DNA of 41,146 nt. Origin: CAXQZU01 sp964228555 (GTDB lineage: Bacteria; Planctomycetota; PLA2; JAEUHO01). The stretch's first letter is position 1. Each line of letters begins with the position of its first letter. Shown here piece by piece: positions 31,234 through 38,625 of the stretch. The notes under the pieces are model-generated. The model made no database searches and was not told the origin of the DNA. It saw only the letters and a program-made list of their open reading frames with translations. Both the position numbers and the translations under genes were made by a program. Location of the stretch: the NCBI GenBank assembly GCA_964228555.1, contig CAXQZU010000043.1:1-41146 (forward strand), given 5' to 3'.

Positions 31234-31908
31234 ATGGTCGTGCGCGTGGGCGTGGTGCTGGGTGGCTGTGGCTTCCAGGACGGGGCCGAGGTGCACGAGA
31301 GCGTGCTCACGCTGCTGGCGCTGGACCGCGCCGGGGCCGAGGTGCACTGCTTCGCGCCGGACATGCCGCAGGCGCAGGTGGTCAACCACCTCACGGGCGC
31401 GCGCGAGGCCGCGACGCGCAACGTGCTGGTGGAGTCGGCGCGCATTGCGCGCGGGGCGATCCGCGACGTGGCGCATGCGGACCCCTCCGCGCTGGACGCC
31501 CTGCTGCTGCCCGGCGGCTACGGGGCAGCGCTCAACCTCTGCACCTTTGCCACGCAGGGCGAGCAGGGGCAGGTCGAGCCCGGCACGGCCCGGCTGGTGC
31601 GGGCCATGCACGCGGCCGGCAAGCCCATCGGCGCCCTCTGCATTGCGCCGGCCCTCCTCGCCCTGCTGCTGGGGGACGAGCATCCCACGCTCACCATCGG
31701 CCACGATCGCGGGACCGCCGCCCGGCTGCAGGCCTGCGGCGCGCGGCACCAGGACTGCCCCGTGGAGGGGTTCGTCGTGGATCGCGAGCGGCGCATCGTC
31801 ACCACGCCGGCCTACATGCTCGGGCCCTCGATCCGTCACGTGGCGGCGGGCATCGAGGCCTGCGTGGCCGCCGTGCTGGACCTGGCGCGCACGCCGGCCC
31901 GGGCCTGA
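31234..31908 (+). CDS. elbB: ElbB-type glyoxalase-like protein (DJ-1/PfpI superfamily)
   Basis: 224 residues. The ElbB pattern is clear: VGVVLGGCGFQDGAEVHESV, APDMPQAQVVNHLTG, RNVLVESARIARGAI, LLLPGGYGAALNLCTFATQG and KPIGALCIAPALL, with the nucleophile-elbow Cys in ALCIAP. E. coli ElbB has glyoxalase activity and was first linked to isoprenoid synthesis by genetics; its natural role is unsettled. Length is normal. The ATG at 31234 has GGAGG upstream. It may be read with the upstream cupin or from its own promoter. The 191-bp space to mrp (31909-32099) holds only the mrp promoter and hairpin that I can name. Confidence 0.92.
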   Translation: MVVRVGVVLGGCGFQDGAEVHESVLTLLALDRAGAEVHCFAPDMPQAQVVNHLTGAREAATRNVLVESARIARGAIRDVAHADPSALDALLLPGGYGAALNLCTFATQGEQGQVEPGTARLVRAMHAAGKPIGALCIAPALLALLLGDEHPTLTIGHDRGTAARLQACGARHQDCPVEGFVVDRERRIVTTPAYMLGPSIRHVAAGIEACVAAVLDLARTPARA

Positions 31909-32055
31909 GCGCCCGCACCCCGCGCGGCGCGCACGCACGGCGCGGCGGCGCGCGTCCGGCGGCCGCGGCCCCGCAAGCATCCCGCGCCAGCGGGCGAGCA
32001 AGGGGGGGAAGCTGCGCGCGCCCCGGTCAGGAAGGGCCTGCCCGGGGCCGACCCG

Positions 32056-32086
32056 TACCATCCCGCGCACCTGCGCGAGGCGCAGG
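32056..32086 (+). promoter_or_regulatory. -10-like TACCAT and 5' hairpin before mrp
   Basis: TACCAT (32056-32061), then after 8 nt CCTGCGC-GAG-GCGCAGG (32070-32086), a perfect 7-bp stem with a 3-nt loop, 13 nt before the ATG at 32100. Transcription starting 7-9 nt after TACCAT would put the stem at the mRNA 5' end. Confidence 0.45.
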
Positions 32087-32099
32087 CCCGGAGCGCTCC

Positions 32100-33194
32100 A
32101 TGGCCCTCACGAACGACAGCGTGCTCGCCGCCCTCAAGGCGGTGATGGATCCCGACCTGCACCGCGACATCGTGTCGCTGGGCTTCGTCAAGGACATCGT
32201 CATCCAGGGCGGTCGCGTGGCCTTCAAGGTGGAGCTGACCACGCCGGCCTGCCCGGTGAAGGACCTGCTCAAGAAGCAGTGCCACGAGGTGGTCTCGCGC
32301 CTGCCGGGCGTGACGGCCGTCGAGGTGGAGATGACGGCGCAGGTGCGCGCCACGGGGCCGGCGGCGGGCATGCCCGCCGGGCTGCCGCAGGTGAAGAACG
32401 TGATCGCGGTGGGCGCGGGCAAGGGCGGCGTGGGCAAGAGCACGCTGGCCGTGAACATCGCGCTGGGCCTGCAGCAGAGCGGTGCGCGCGTGGGCCTGCT
32501 CGACGCCGACGTGTATGGCCCGTCCATCCCCACGATGCTGGGCAACCACGAGCGTCCCACGATGGCGGGCGACAAGAAGGCCCACCCGAACCGCGCGCAC
32601 GGCCTGGCGATGATGTCGGTGGGGCTGGTGCTCGATCCCGAGAAGCCGATGGTGGTGCGCGGGCCCATCGTGCACGGCGTCATCCGCCAGTTCCTCACGG
32701 ACGTGGCGTGGGGCGAGCTGGACTACCTCGTGGTGGACCTGCCGCCCGGCACCGGCGACGTGGCGCTGTCGCTGGCCCAGACCGTGCCCGTCACGGGCGC
32801 CGTCGTGGTGAGCACGCCGCAGGACGTCTCGCTCATCGACGTGCAGAAGGCCGTGGCCATGTTCGAGAGCCTCAAGATCCCCGTGCTGGGCCTCGTGGAG
32901 AACATGTCCTTCTACGTGTGCCCGCGCTGCGGCAACCGCGACGAGATCTTCGGCCACATGGGCGCCGAGGCGTGGGCGCGCGAGAGGAAGCTGCCCTTCC
33001 TGGGCGGCGTGCCGCTGCATGCCAGCGTGCGCACGGGCGGCGACGAGGGCCTGCCGGCGCTGGCCGACCCGCAGGCCCCGGCCGCCGGGCGCGAGGCCCT
33101 CGTGCACGTGGCCCGCGAGGTGGCGCGGCAGGCCTCGATCCGCAACGCGCAGCAGCCCCCGCCGCCCCTGATCCAGGTGCAGGGCCTGTCGTAG
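32100..33194 (+). CDS. mrp: Mrp/ApbC-type Fe-S cluster carrier ATPase
   Basis: Binds and hands over [4Fe-4S] clusters to target proteins in the cytoplasm. 364 residues. An N-terminal MIP18/DUF59 domain (1-90; PDLHRDIVSLGFVKDIVI, TTPACPVKDLLKKQC) is followed by the P-loop domain. The deviant Walker A is GKGGVGKST (about 107-115), with LDADVYGPSIPTML and LVVDLPPGTGDVALSLAQ (Walker B). The cluster-binding CxxC is C274-C277 (YVCPRCGN). The C-terminus is Gln/Pro-rich. The ATG at 32100 matches the DUF59 start; only a weak GGAG at 32090-32093 serves as ribosome site. Confidence 0.95.
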   Translation: MALTNDSVLAALKAVMDPDLHRDIVSLGFVKDIVIQGGRVAFKVELTTPACPVKDLLKKQCHEVVSRLPGVTAVEVEMTAQVRATGPAAGMPAGLPQVKNVIAVGAGKGGVGKSTLAVNIALGLQQSGARVGLLDADVYGPSIPTMLGNHERPTMAGDKKAHPNRAHGLAMMSVGLVLDPEKPMVVRGPIVHGVIRQFLTDVAWGELDYLVVDLPPGTGDVALSLAQTVPVTGAVVVSTPQDVSLIDVQKAVAMFESLKIPVLGLVENMSFYVCPRCGNRDEIFGHMGAEAWARERKLPFLGGVPLHASVRTGGDEGLPALADPQAPAAGREALVHVAREVARQASIRNAQQPPPPLIQVQGLS

Positions 33195-33225
33195 GCCGCG
33201 CCTGTCCGCGGGGCAGCCCTGCCCG

Positions 33226-33231
33226 TAGCCT
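33226..33231 (+). promoter_or_regulatory. -10-like TAGCCT, 8 nt before Trm112-methyltransferase ATG
   Basis: TAGCCT with 8 nt to the ATG at 33240 and no Shine-Dalgarno; leaderless type. Confidence 0.45.
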
Positions 33232-33239
33232 TGGGCGCG

Positions 33240-34118
33240 ATGCACCGCGCCTGGCTCGAGGTCCTGCGCTGCCCTGCCTGCGGCGAGCGCCTGTCGCTGG
33301 ACGCCACGCGGCAGGCCGGCGACGAGGTGGTGGAGGCCTTCCTCGCCTGCGCCGCCTGCCTTGCGGTGCGCGTGGTGCTGGGAGGCAGCGTGCTGGTCCC
33401 GGCCTCGCTGGAGGCGACGCTGCGTTCCCAGGGCGCCATCGTGCGGCGCATGCCGCTGGCCGACCCGCGCGTGGCGCGCTTCGTGCTCGCGCGCCTGGGC
33501 GAGGGGGATGACAGCGTGCCGCTGCAGGACCTGGTCGCTCGCTACGGCGACCTGCGGCCCGGCGCACCGCCGCCGGAGGAGGCGTCCGGCCTCGCGGCGG
33601 ACCTCGCGGCCGGGGCGCTGGCGGCGCGCGCGGCGCGCGAGGGCGCGCTGGGGCAGGCGCTGGACCTCGGCACGGGGGTAGGCCGTGCCGCCTTCGAGGT
33701 GGCCCGGCACGCCCGCCGCGTGCTGGGCGTGGACCGCAGCGTGGCGCGCATCCGGCGCGCGCGCAACCTCGCCGTCACCGAGGAGGGCTTCCTCCTGCCC
33801 GCGGTGGACGATGCCCGGCAGGATGCCGCGCTGGACCTCGCGCGGCTCGCTCGGCAGGGCACGGACTGGGCCGTGGCCGATCCCACGCGACTGCCGCTGG
33901 CGGCGGGCAGCATGGACCTCGTCGTGCTGCATGCGGCCGACGGGCACGGCGCGCTGGACCGGCCGGAGGTGGCCGCCGAGGGCTGTCGCGTGCTGCGCGC
34001 GCGGGGCTGGCGCCTGCGCCCGCTGGCGAGCCCGGCGGCGTGGTCGGGTGCCCTTGCGGCCCAGCCTGCCCGCGAGGTGGCGCGCGAGGGAGGCTGGGTG
34101 CTGGAGCGGTGCGCATGA
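33240..34118 (+). CDS. Trm112-like zinc finger fused to a class I methyltransferase
   Basis: 292 residues. Residues 1-55 resemble the Trm112/UPF0434 finger, with Cys pairs in LRCPACGERL and CAACLAVRVV likely to hold zinc. Residues about 135-290 are a SAM-dependent methyltransferase: ALDLGTGVGRAAFEVARHAR (SAM loop), VLGVDRSVARIRRARNL, ADPTRLPLAAGSMDLVVLH and the Asp/Gly positions expected. Trm112 usually acts as a separate activator of methyltransferases, so having it on the same chain suggests a self-activated enzyme. Substrate unknown. The ATG at 33240 is the first in the finger. The gene ends in ATGA shared with the next start, so the two are translationally coupled. Confidence 0.8.
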   Translation: MHRAWLEVLRCPACGERLSLDATRQAGDEVVEAFLACAACLAVRVVLGGSVLVPASLEATLRSQGAIVRRMPLADPRVARFVLARLGEGDDSVPLQDLVARYGDLRPGAPPPEEASGLAADLAAGALAARAAREGALGQALDLGTGVGRAAFEVARHARRVLGVDRSVARIRRARNLAVTEEGFLLPAVDDARQDAALDLARLARQGTDWAVADPTRLPLAAGSMDLVVLHAADGHGALDRPEVAAEGCRVLRARGWRLRPLASPAAWSGALAAQPAREVAREGGWVLERCA

Positions 34119-34735
34119 GCCAGCCGGCGGCCCGTCCCGCGCTGCCCGGCTCGCCCGTGCGTGCCCTGCTGCACGCCGCGATGGGCCTGAACGCCCTCTG
34201 GCTGGGCGTCCTGCCGAGGGCGGGCGCCGTGGCCATGGCCTGCGCTGCCCTGCTGCTCAACTGGGTGGTGATGCCGCGCACGCGCTGGGGCCGCGCGCTG
34301 GAACGGCCTGGCGAGCGCTTCCTCGGGGGGCTGCGCACCTATCCGCTTGCCGTGCTGGGGCTGGTGCTGCTGCTGCCGCCCGCGGAAGCGGCGGCGGCGT
34401 GGGGCGTGCTGGCCTTCGGCGACAGCGCGGCGGCGCTGGTGGGCGCGCGCGTGCGCTCGCCTGCGCTGCTGGGCCACCGCAAGGCCACGTGGGCCGGCAG
34501 CGGCGCCTTCGTGCTGGCGGGCAGCGTGGGCGCGCTGGCACTGGCGCATGGCGTGGCCTCCCTGTCCGGCGCGCTGGGCTGGGTGCACGCGGGGCCGGTG
34601 CCCACCCCGGCCCTGCTGGGTGCGGTGGTGCTCGTGGCCGCGCTCGTGGACCTCGTGCGCATCCCGCCCGACGACAACCTGCCCTGTGCGGCAGCCTGCG
34701 CCGCCTCGCTGCACCTCTTGCGCGGCCTGCTCTAA
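34115..34735 (+). CDS. Polyprenol/phytol kinase-like or CTP-phosphatidate-transferase-like membrane protein
   Basis: 206 residues with about six membrane helices. The family pattern of SEC59/VTE5/VTE6-type lipid kinases and related cytidylyltransferases is visible: AWGVLAFGDSAAALVGARV and LGHRKATWAGSGAFVLAGSV, with Asp/Ser and Lys/Gly placed as expected for CTP-dependent phosphorylation of a lipid alcohol. Such proteins act in the cytoplasmic membrane on dolichol, phytol or similar substrates. Start ATG 34115 overlaps the upstream methyltransferase stop by ATGA. Ends TAA at 34733-34735, 11 bp before the next gene. The substrate cannot be told. Confidence 0.75.
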   Translation: MSQPAARPALPGSPVRALLHAAMGLNALWLGVLPRAGAVAMACAALLLNWVVMPRTRWGRALERPGERFLGGLRTYPLAVLGLVLLLPPAEAAAAWGVLAFGDSAAALVGARVRSPALLGHRKATWAGSGAFVLAGSVGALALAHGVASLSGALGWVHAGPVPTPALLGAVVLVAALVDLVRIPPDDNLPCAAACAASLHLLRGLL

Positions 34736-34736
34736 T
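34731..34736 (+). promoter_or_regulatory. -10-like TCTAAT, 10 nt before TPR/cyclophilin-like gene
   Basis: TCTAAT matches five of six bases of TATAAT and lies 10 nt before the ATG at 34747, with no Shine-Dalgarno. Part of it is the stop codon TAA of the upstream gene, so the match may be coincidental. Confidence 0.35.
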
Positions 34737-34746
34737 CGCCCCGGCC

Positions 34747-36552
34747 ATGCGCTGCGTCCCGCCCCGTCCTGCGTGCCTCGCGCCGCTCCTGCTGCTGGCG
34801 TTCTGGGCGGGCGGCACGCGCGGGGCCTGCCTGGCCTCCACGCCGCCGCAGGCGGTGCCGCGGTCGCACGACCTGGTGCTCGACGGCCGGCTCGCCGAGC
34901 CGGGCTGGCGTGACGCCTTGCTCCTGCCTGCCGGCACGCTGGAGGTTCCTGCACCGCCCGGGTCGCCCACCGCGACGCAGCGCCTCGCGCCGGAGGTGCG
35001 CGTGCTGGAGGCCGGGGGCGCGCTGTGGGTGGGCGTGGAGGTGCCGGAGGACCCGGGCACGGGCATCGGCCTGCGCGTGATGGCCGCGTCCGGCTCGATC
35101 CTGCGCGCCGCCGAGGCCGTGGCCGTGGGCTACGCACCCTGCGAGCTGCGCGCGCCCCGCTGGAGCGTGCGCAGCCCGCGCGGCGCCACGCGGGCGTACA
35201 TCCCCGTGGAGGGCGCCGTGGACACCGCTCGCCGCGGGGCGTGGTCGCTGGAGCTGCGCCTGCCCCTGGCGGCGCTGGACTTGCCCCGCGAGGACGCGCC
35301 GCTGGCCCTGGCGCTGGCCGTGGCCACGCGCGTGAGCAACCTCGTGGCCAGCGTGCCGGCCGACCTGGGCGGCGGTGCCCCGGCGGCCTGGCCGCGGCTC
35401 GTGCCTGCGGCGGGGGCGTGGAGCCAGCCCGCCGGGGCCGAGCCCGCGCAGGCGCTGGCGGAGGCCGATGCGGCCGACGACGAGCGCATGGCCGCCTGGC
35501 GCCGCTTCCTGGCCACCACCCAGGCGCCGGCCGGCCCGGGCGGCATGCTGGCCGCACCGGAGTCCGCGTGGGTCACGCCGCTGCTGGGCGCCCTCGACGA
35601 GGTGCAGGCGCTGCGCGCGGATCTCGCGCCCTGGCTGGCGTGGGTGCGCGGCGACCTGCTCTGGCGCTTCGGCCAGCAGGAGGCCGCCCGCGCCTGCTGG
35701 CGCGAGGCGCTCGCGGCCGTGCCCGGGCATCGCGAGGCGGCCTACGGGCTGGAGGTGCTGGCGCGAGGCATGGCGCTGGCGGCGGCCCCGCCAACGGACG
35801 GCGGCGCTTGCGAGCGCGCCTACGAGCGGGCGCTGGCCGCAGCCGCGGCCCCGGCACCCGCGGGGCCCTGGCAGGCCTACGCGCGCGACGGGCAGGACCT
35901 CGGCGCGGGCCTGCTGCTCTTCAAGCAGGGGGCGTTCGCCGCGGCGCTGGAGCGCCTGGCGCCGCTGGCGCAGCGCTACCCGGCCGAGGCGCTGGTGGTG
36001 CTGCATGCCGAGCGGGCACGCGAGGCGGGCGAGGCCGAGCTGGCCGAGCGCAGCCGTCGCCGCGCCGAGGAGGCGCGCGCCGACCTGCCCCGCCTGGTGC
36101 TGGAGACCACGCGCGGCCCCCTCACGCTGGAGCTCTTCGAGGACGATGCGCCGCAGGCCGTGCGCCACCTCGTGTGGCTGGCCACGCAAGGCGGCCTCGA
36201 TGGGCTGCCGGTGGCCTCGGCCACGCCCGTCCTGGGCGTGGAGGCAGGTCGCGATCCGGGCTACCTGCTGGCGCGCGAGGCGAGCCGCCGGCCGCCGCTG
36301 CGCGGGACCGTGAGCCTGCTGGTGGGCGAGGACGGCAGCGTGGGGGGGCGGCTGTTCGTGGCCACCGGCACGGCGTGGCACCTGCAGGGGCGCCTGCTCG
36401 TGGCCGGCCGGCTGGTGGCGGGCGAGGAGGTGGCGGGCTGCCTCGCCGCCGGCGACACGATCCGCGCGGCGCGTGCCGAGCGCCTGCGGCCGGGCACGAC
36501 CTACCGGCCCACCACCCTCGCGGGCGAGCCCGCGCCCGCACCGGCCCGCTGA
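34747..36552 (+). CDS. Exported protein: CBM9-like domain, TPR region, degenerate cyclophilin domain
   Basis: 601 residues. A signal peptide (LAPLLLLAFWAGGTRGACLA) may end in a lipobox-like GAC. Residues about 35-235 resemble the carbohydrate-binding-9-like sandwich of many exported planctomycetal proteins (DLVLDGRLAEPGWRDALLL). Residues about 290-440 are TPR-like helices (WRFGQQEAARACWREALAAV). Residues about 447-595 follow the cyclophilin prolyl-isomerase outline: LVLETTRGPLTLELFEDDAP, VRHLVWLATQGGLDGLP and GTVSLLVGEDG. The catalytic Arg of the FHRV motif is not present (LPVASATPVLG), so isomerase activity is doubtful. Start ATG 34747 keeps the signal peptide. It may help fold or anchor other exported proteins, but this is inference. 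Confidence 0.75.
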   Translation: MRCVPPRPACLAPLLLLAFWAGGTRGACLASTPPQAVPRSHDLVLDGRLAEPGWRDALLLPAGTLEVPAPPGSPTATQRLAPEVRVLEAGGALWVGVEVPEDPGTGIGLRVMAASGSILRAAEAVAVGYAPCELRAPRWSVRSPRGATRAYIPVEGAVDTARRGAWSLELRLPLAALDLPREDAPLALALAVATRVSNLVASVPADLGGGAPAAWPRLVPAAGAWSQPAGAEPAQALAEADAADDERMAAWRRFLATTQAPAGPGGMLAAPESAWVTPLLGALDEVQALRADLAPWLAWVRGDLLWRFGQQEAARACWREALAAVPGHREAAYGLEVLARGMALAAAPPTDGGACERAYERALAAAAAPAPAGPWQAYARDGQDLGAGLLLFKQGAFAAALERLAPLAQRYPAEALVVLHAERAREAGEAELAERSRRRAEEARADLPRLVLETTRGPLTLELFEDDAPQAVRHLVWLATQGGLDGLPVASATPVLGVEAGRDPGYLLAREASRRPPLRGTVSLLVGEDGSVGGRLFVATGTAWHLQGRLLVAGRLVAGEEVAGCLAAGDTIRAARAERLRPGTTYRPTTLAGEPAPAPAR

Positions 36553-36625
36553 CGCGCCGCGCATTCCCCCTTGCGCGGGGAGGCGATGCCGTCTTTCCTC
36601 TCGCTGGGGGCCGGCGAAGCGATGC

Positions 36626-36661
36626 TAGGCGCCTCGCGCGGCCGGCCGCGCCTCCCGAGGA
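36626..36661 (+). promoter_or_regulatory. Leader of speA: TAGGCG, 16-bp palindrome, Shine-Dalgarno
   Basis: TAGGCG (36626-36631) is an imperfect -10-like element. GCGCGGCCGGCCGCGC (36636-36651) is a perfect 16-bp palindrome that could form a hairpin or bind protein. GAGGAG (36656-36661) is 11 nt before the speA ATG. The remaining part of the 120-bp space from 36553 shows nothing else I can name. Confidence 0.35.
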
Positions 36662-36672
36662 GTCCTGCCCCG

Positions 36673-38574
36673 ATGAGCTTCACGACCCGCGACGCCGTCC
36701 GCCTCTATGGCATCGATGGCTGGGGCGCTGGTTACTTCGACGTCAACAGCAAGGGCCACCTCGTGGTCAAGCCGCATCGCGGCGAGGCCGCCGTGGACCT
36801 GATGGCGCTGGTCCCCAAGCTCAAGGAGAAGGAGGCGCGCTTCCCGGTGCTGGTGCGCTTCCCGCAGATCCTCGAGTCGCGCGTGGCGGAGATCTTCGAG
36901 GCCTTCAACAAGTCCATCGAGGAGTACGCCTACGCCGGCGCCTACCGCGGCGTGTTCCCGATCAAGGTCAACCAGCAGAAGGAAGTGCTCGACCCGCTCG
37001 TGGCAGCCGGCGCGCCCCTGGGCATGGGCCTCGAGGCCGGCAGCAAGGCCGAGCTCACCATCGCGCTCTCGCGCGAGCTGCGCGACGACGCGGTCATCAT
37101 CTGCAACGGCTACAAGGATGCCGCCTACGTGCGCCTGGCCCTGCAGGGCGTGGCGCTCGGCCGCAAGGTGTTCCTGATCGTCGAGAAGGCGCAGGAGATC
37201 CCGCTCATCATCCGCGTGGCCGAGGAGGCTGGCGTGCGGCCCATGGTGGGCGTGCGCATCCGCCTGCGCGCGCGCGGCAGCGGCAAGTGGGAGAAGTCGG
37301 GCGGTGCCGAGGCCAAGTTCGGCCTGACCACGCAGGAGCTGATCGACGCCGTGGACCAGCTCAAGCGGGCCGGCATGATCGACTGCCTGCGCCTGCTGCA
37401 CTTCCACGTGGGCAGCCAGATCCCCGAGATCAAGCGCATCAAGATCGCCGTCAAGGAAGGCGCCCGCGTGTATGCCAAGCTGCGGGCCGAGGGCTGTCCC
37501 ATCGACTACCTCGACGTGGGCGGCGGCCTGGGCGTGGACTACGACGGCAGCAACACCTCGTACGAGGCGTCGATGAACTACTCCGTGCAGGAGTACGCCA
37601 ACGACGTGGTCTACTTCGTCAAGGAGACCTGCGTCGCCGAGAACGTGCCGGTGCCTACGCTGGTCAGCGAGTCCGGCCGTGCGCTGGCGGCCTACCACTG
37701 CCTGCTGCTGTGCGAGGTGAGCGGCCAGGCCACGCAGGGCGACGACGACGAGATCATGGTGCCGGCCGACGCGCACGACGGCCTCAAGGGCCTGCACGAG
37801 ATCTACGCCGGGATGACGCGCAAGAACCACCGCGAGTACTGGCACGATGCGGAAGAGAAGCGCGAGGTGCTCATGGGGCACTTCGACCTCGGCTACCTGA
37901 GCCTGCGTGACCGGGCCCTCGCCGAGCGCATGATGACCCTGATCGGGCGCCGCGCCCTGCAGTTCGCCAAGGAAGACCGCTTCGTCCCGGAGGAGTTCGA
38001 GCAGCTGGAGAAGCGGCTGGTGTCCAAGTACATCGCCAACTTCAGCGTGTTCCAGAGCATCCCCGACTCGTGGGCGCTCGACCAGCTGTTCCCCATCGTG
38101 CCCATCCACCGCCTCGACGAGCGCCCCAGCGTGCACGCCACGCTGTGCGACGTCACCTGCGACTCGGACGGCGAGGTGGACCGCTTCGTGGACCTGCGCG
38201 ACGTCAAGGACAGCCTCGAGCTGCACGCGCTCACGCCCGGCAAGCCCTACTACGTGGCCATCGGCCTGATCGGCGCCTACCAGGACGTGATGGGCGACTA
38301 CCACAACCTGTTCGGCCGCGTGGACGAGGTGCACGTGACGGTCAAGGGCAAGGGCAAGGGCACGACCCGCATCGACGCGCTGGTGAAGGGCGACAACGCG
38401 GACGACGTGCTGAAGATCTTCGGGCACGATGCCGAGCAGATGGTGGACGCCATCGAGAAGATGGTGCGGCGCGCCATGAAGGAGAAGCGACTCACGCGCT
38501 CCAGCGCCAACGACGTCCTCGCGGAGTACCGCGAGGCCATCGAGGGCTACACCTACCTCGGCCTGGGCGAGTAG
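36673..38574 (+). CDS. speA: Biosynthetic arginine decarboxylase
   Basis: Converts arginine to agmatine with pyridoxal phosphate, the first step of the agmatine route to putrescine and spermidine. 633 residues, the usual size. The PLP lysine is K98 (YRGVFPIKVNQQKEV). Further typical segments are LGMGLEAGSKAELTIAL, ICNGYKDAAYVRLAL, LLHFHVGSQIPEIKRIKIAV, YLDVGGGLGVDYDG, VSESGRALAAYH, and LCDVTCDSD with GEVDRF (the Cys of the second active-site half). It ends in YTYLGLGE. The ATG at 36673 was chosen over upstream codons because MSFTTRDAVRLYGIDGW is the family start and GAGGAG precedes it. No agmatinase or agmatine deiminase gene is adjacent. Confidence 0.97.
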   Translation: MSFTTRDAVRLYGIDGWGAGYFDVNSKGHLVVKPHRGEAAVDLMALVPKLKEKEARFPVLVRFPQILESRVAEIFEAFNKSIEEYAYAGAYRGVFPIKVNQQKEVLDPLVAAGAPLGMGLEAGSKAELTIALSRELRDDAVIICNGYKDAAYVRLALQGVALGRKVFLIVEKAQEIPLIIRVAEEAGVRPMVGVRIRLRARGSGKWEKSGGAEAKFGLTTQELIDAVDQLKRAGMIDCLRLLHFHVGSQIPEIKRIKIAVKEGARVYAKLRAEGCPIDYLDVGGGLGVDYDGSNTSYEASMNYSVQEYANDVVYFVKETCVAENVPVPTLVSESGRALAAYHCLLLCEVSGQATQGDDDEIMVPADAHDGLKGLHEIYAGMTRKNHREYWHDAEEKREVLMGHFDLGYLSLRDRALAERMMTLIGRRALQFAKEDRFVPEEFEQLEKRLVSKYIANFSVFQSIPDSWALDQLFPIVPIHRLDERPSVHATLCDVTCDSDGEVDRFVDLRDVKDSLELHALTPGKPYYVAIGLIGAYQDVMGDYHNLFGRVDEVHVTVKGKGKGTTRIDALVKGDNADDVLKIFGHDAEQMVDAIEKMVRRAMKEKRLTRSSANDVLAEYREAIEGYTYLGLGE

Positions 38575-38588
38575 CGCCCCGCTGGACT

Positions 38589-38623
38589 CCGGCGCGCAGC
38601 GCCCCCTGCCGGCGCGGCGCCGG
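38589..38623. terminator. GC hairpins between convergent speA and ribBA
   Basis: CCGGCGC at 38589-38595 and again at 38609-38615 can each pair with GCGCCGG at 38617-38623. The 51-bp space between the two stop codons therefore holds competing stems that may stop transcription from both sides. No T-run. Confidence 0.35.
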
Positions 38624-38625
38624 GA

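Noticed and set aside
32025..32040. GGTCAGGAAGGGCC resembling the signal-recognition-particle RNA core
   Set aside because: The flanking helix and GGAA loop context of SRP RNA are missing, and the stretch is too short.
19623..36649. 12-bp palindrome GCGGCCGGCCGC at 19623-19634 and 36638-36649 as a shared operator
   Set aside because: An all-G/C 12-mer is expected roughly 0.3 times in 41 kb at this composition, so two copies are not strong evidence.
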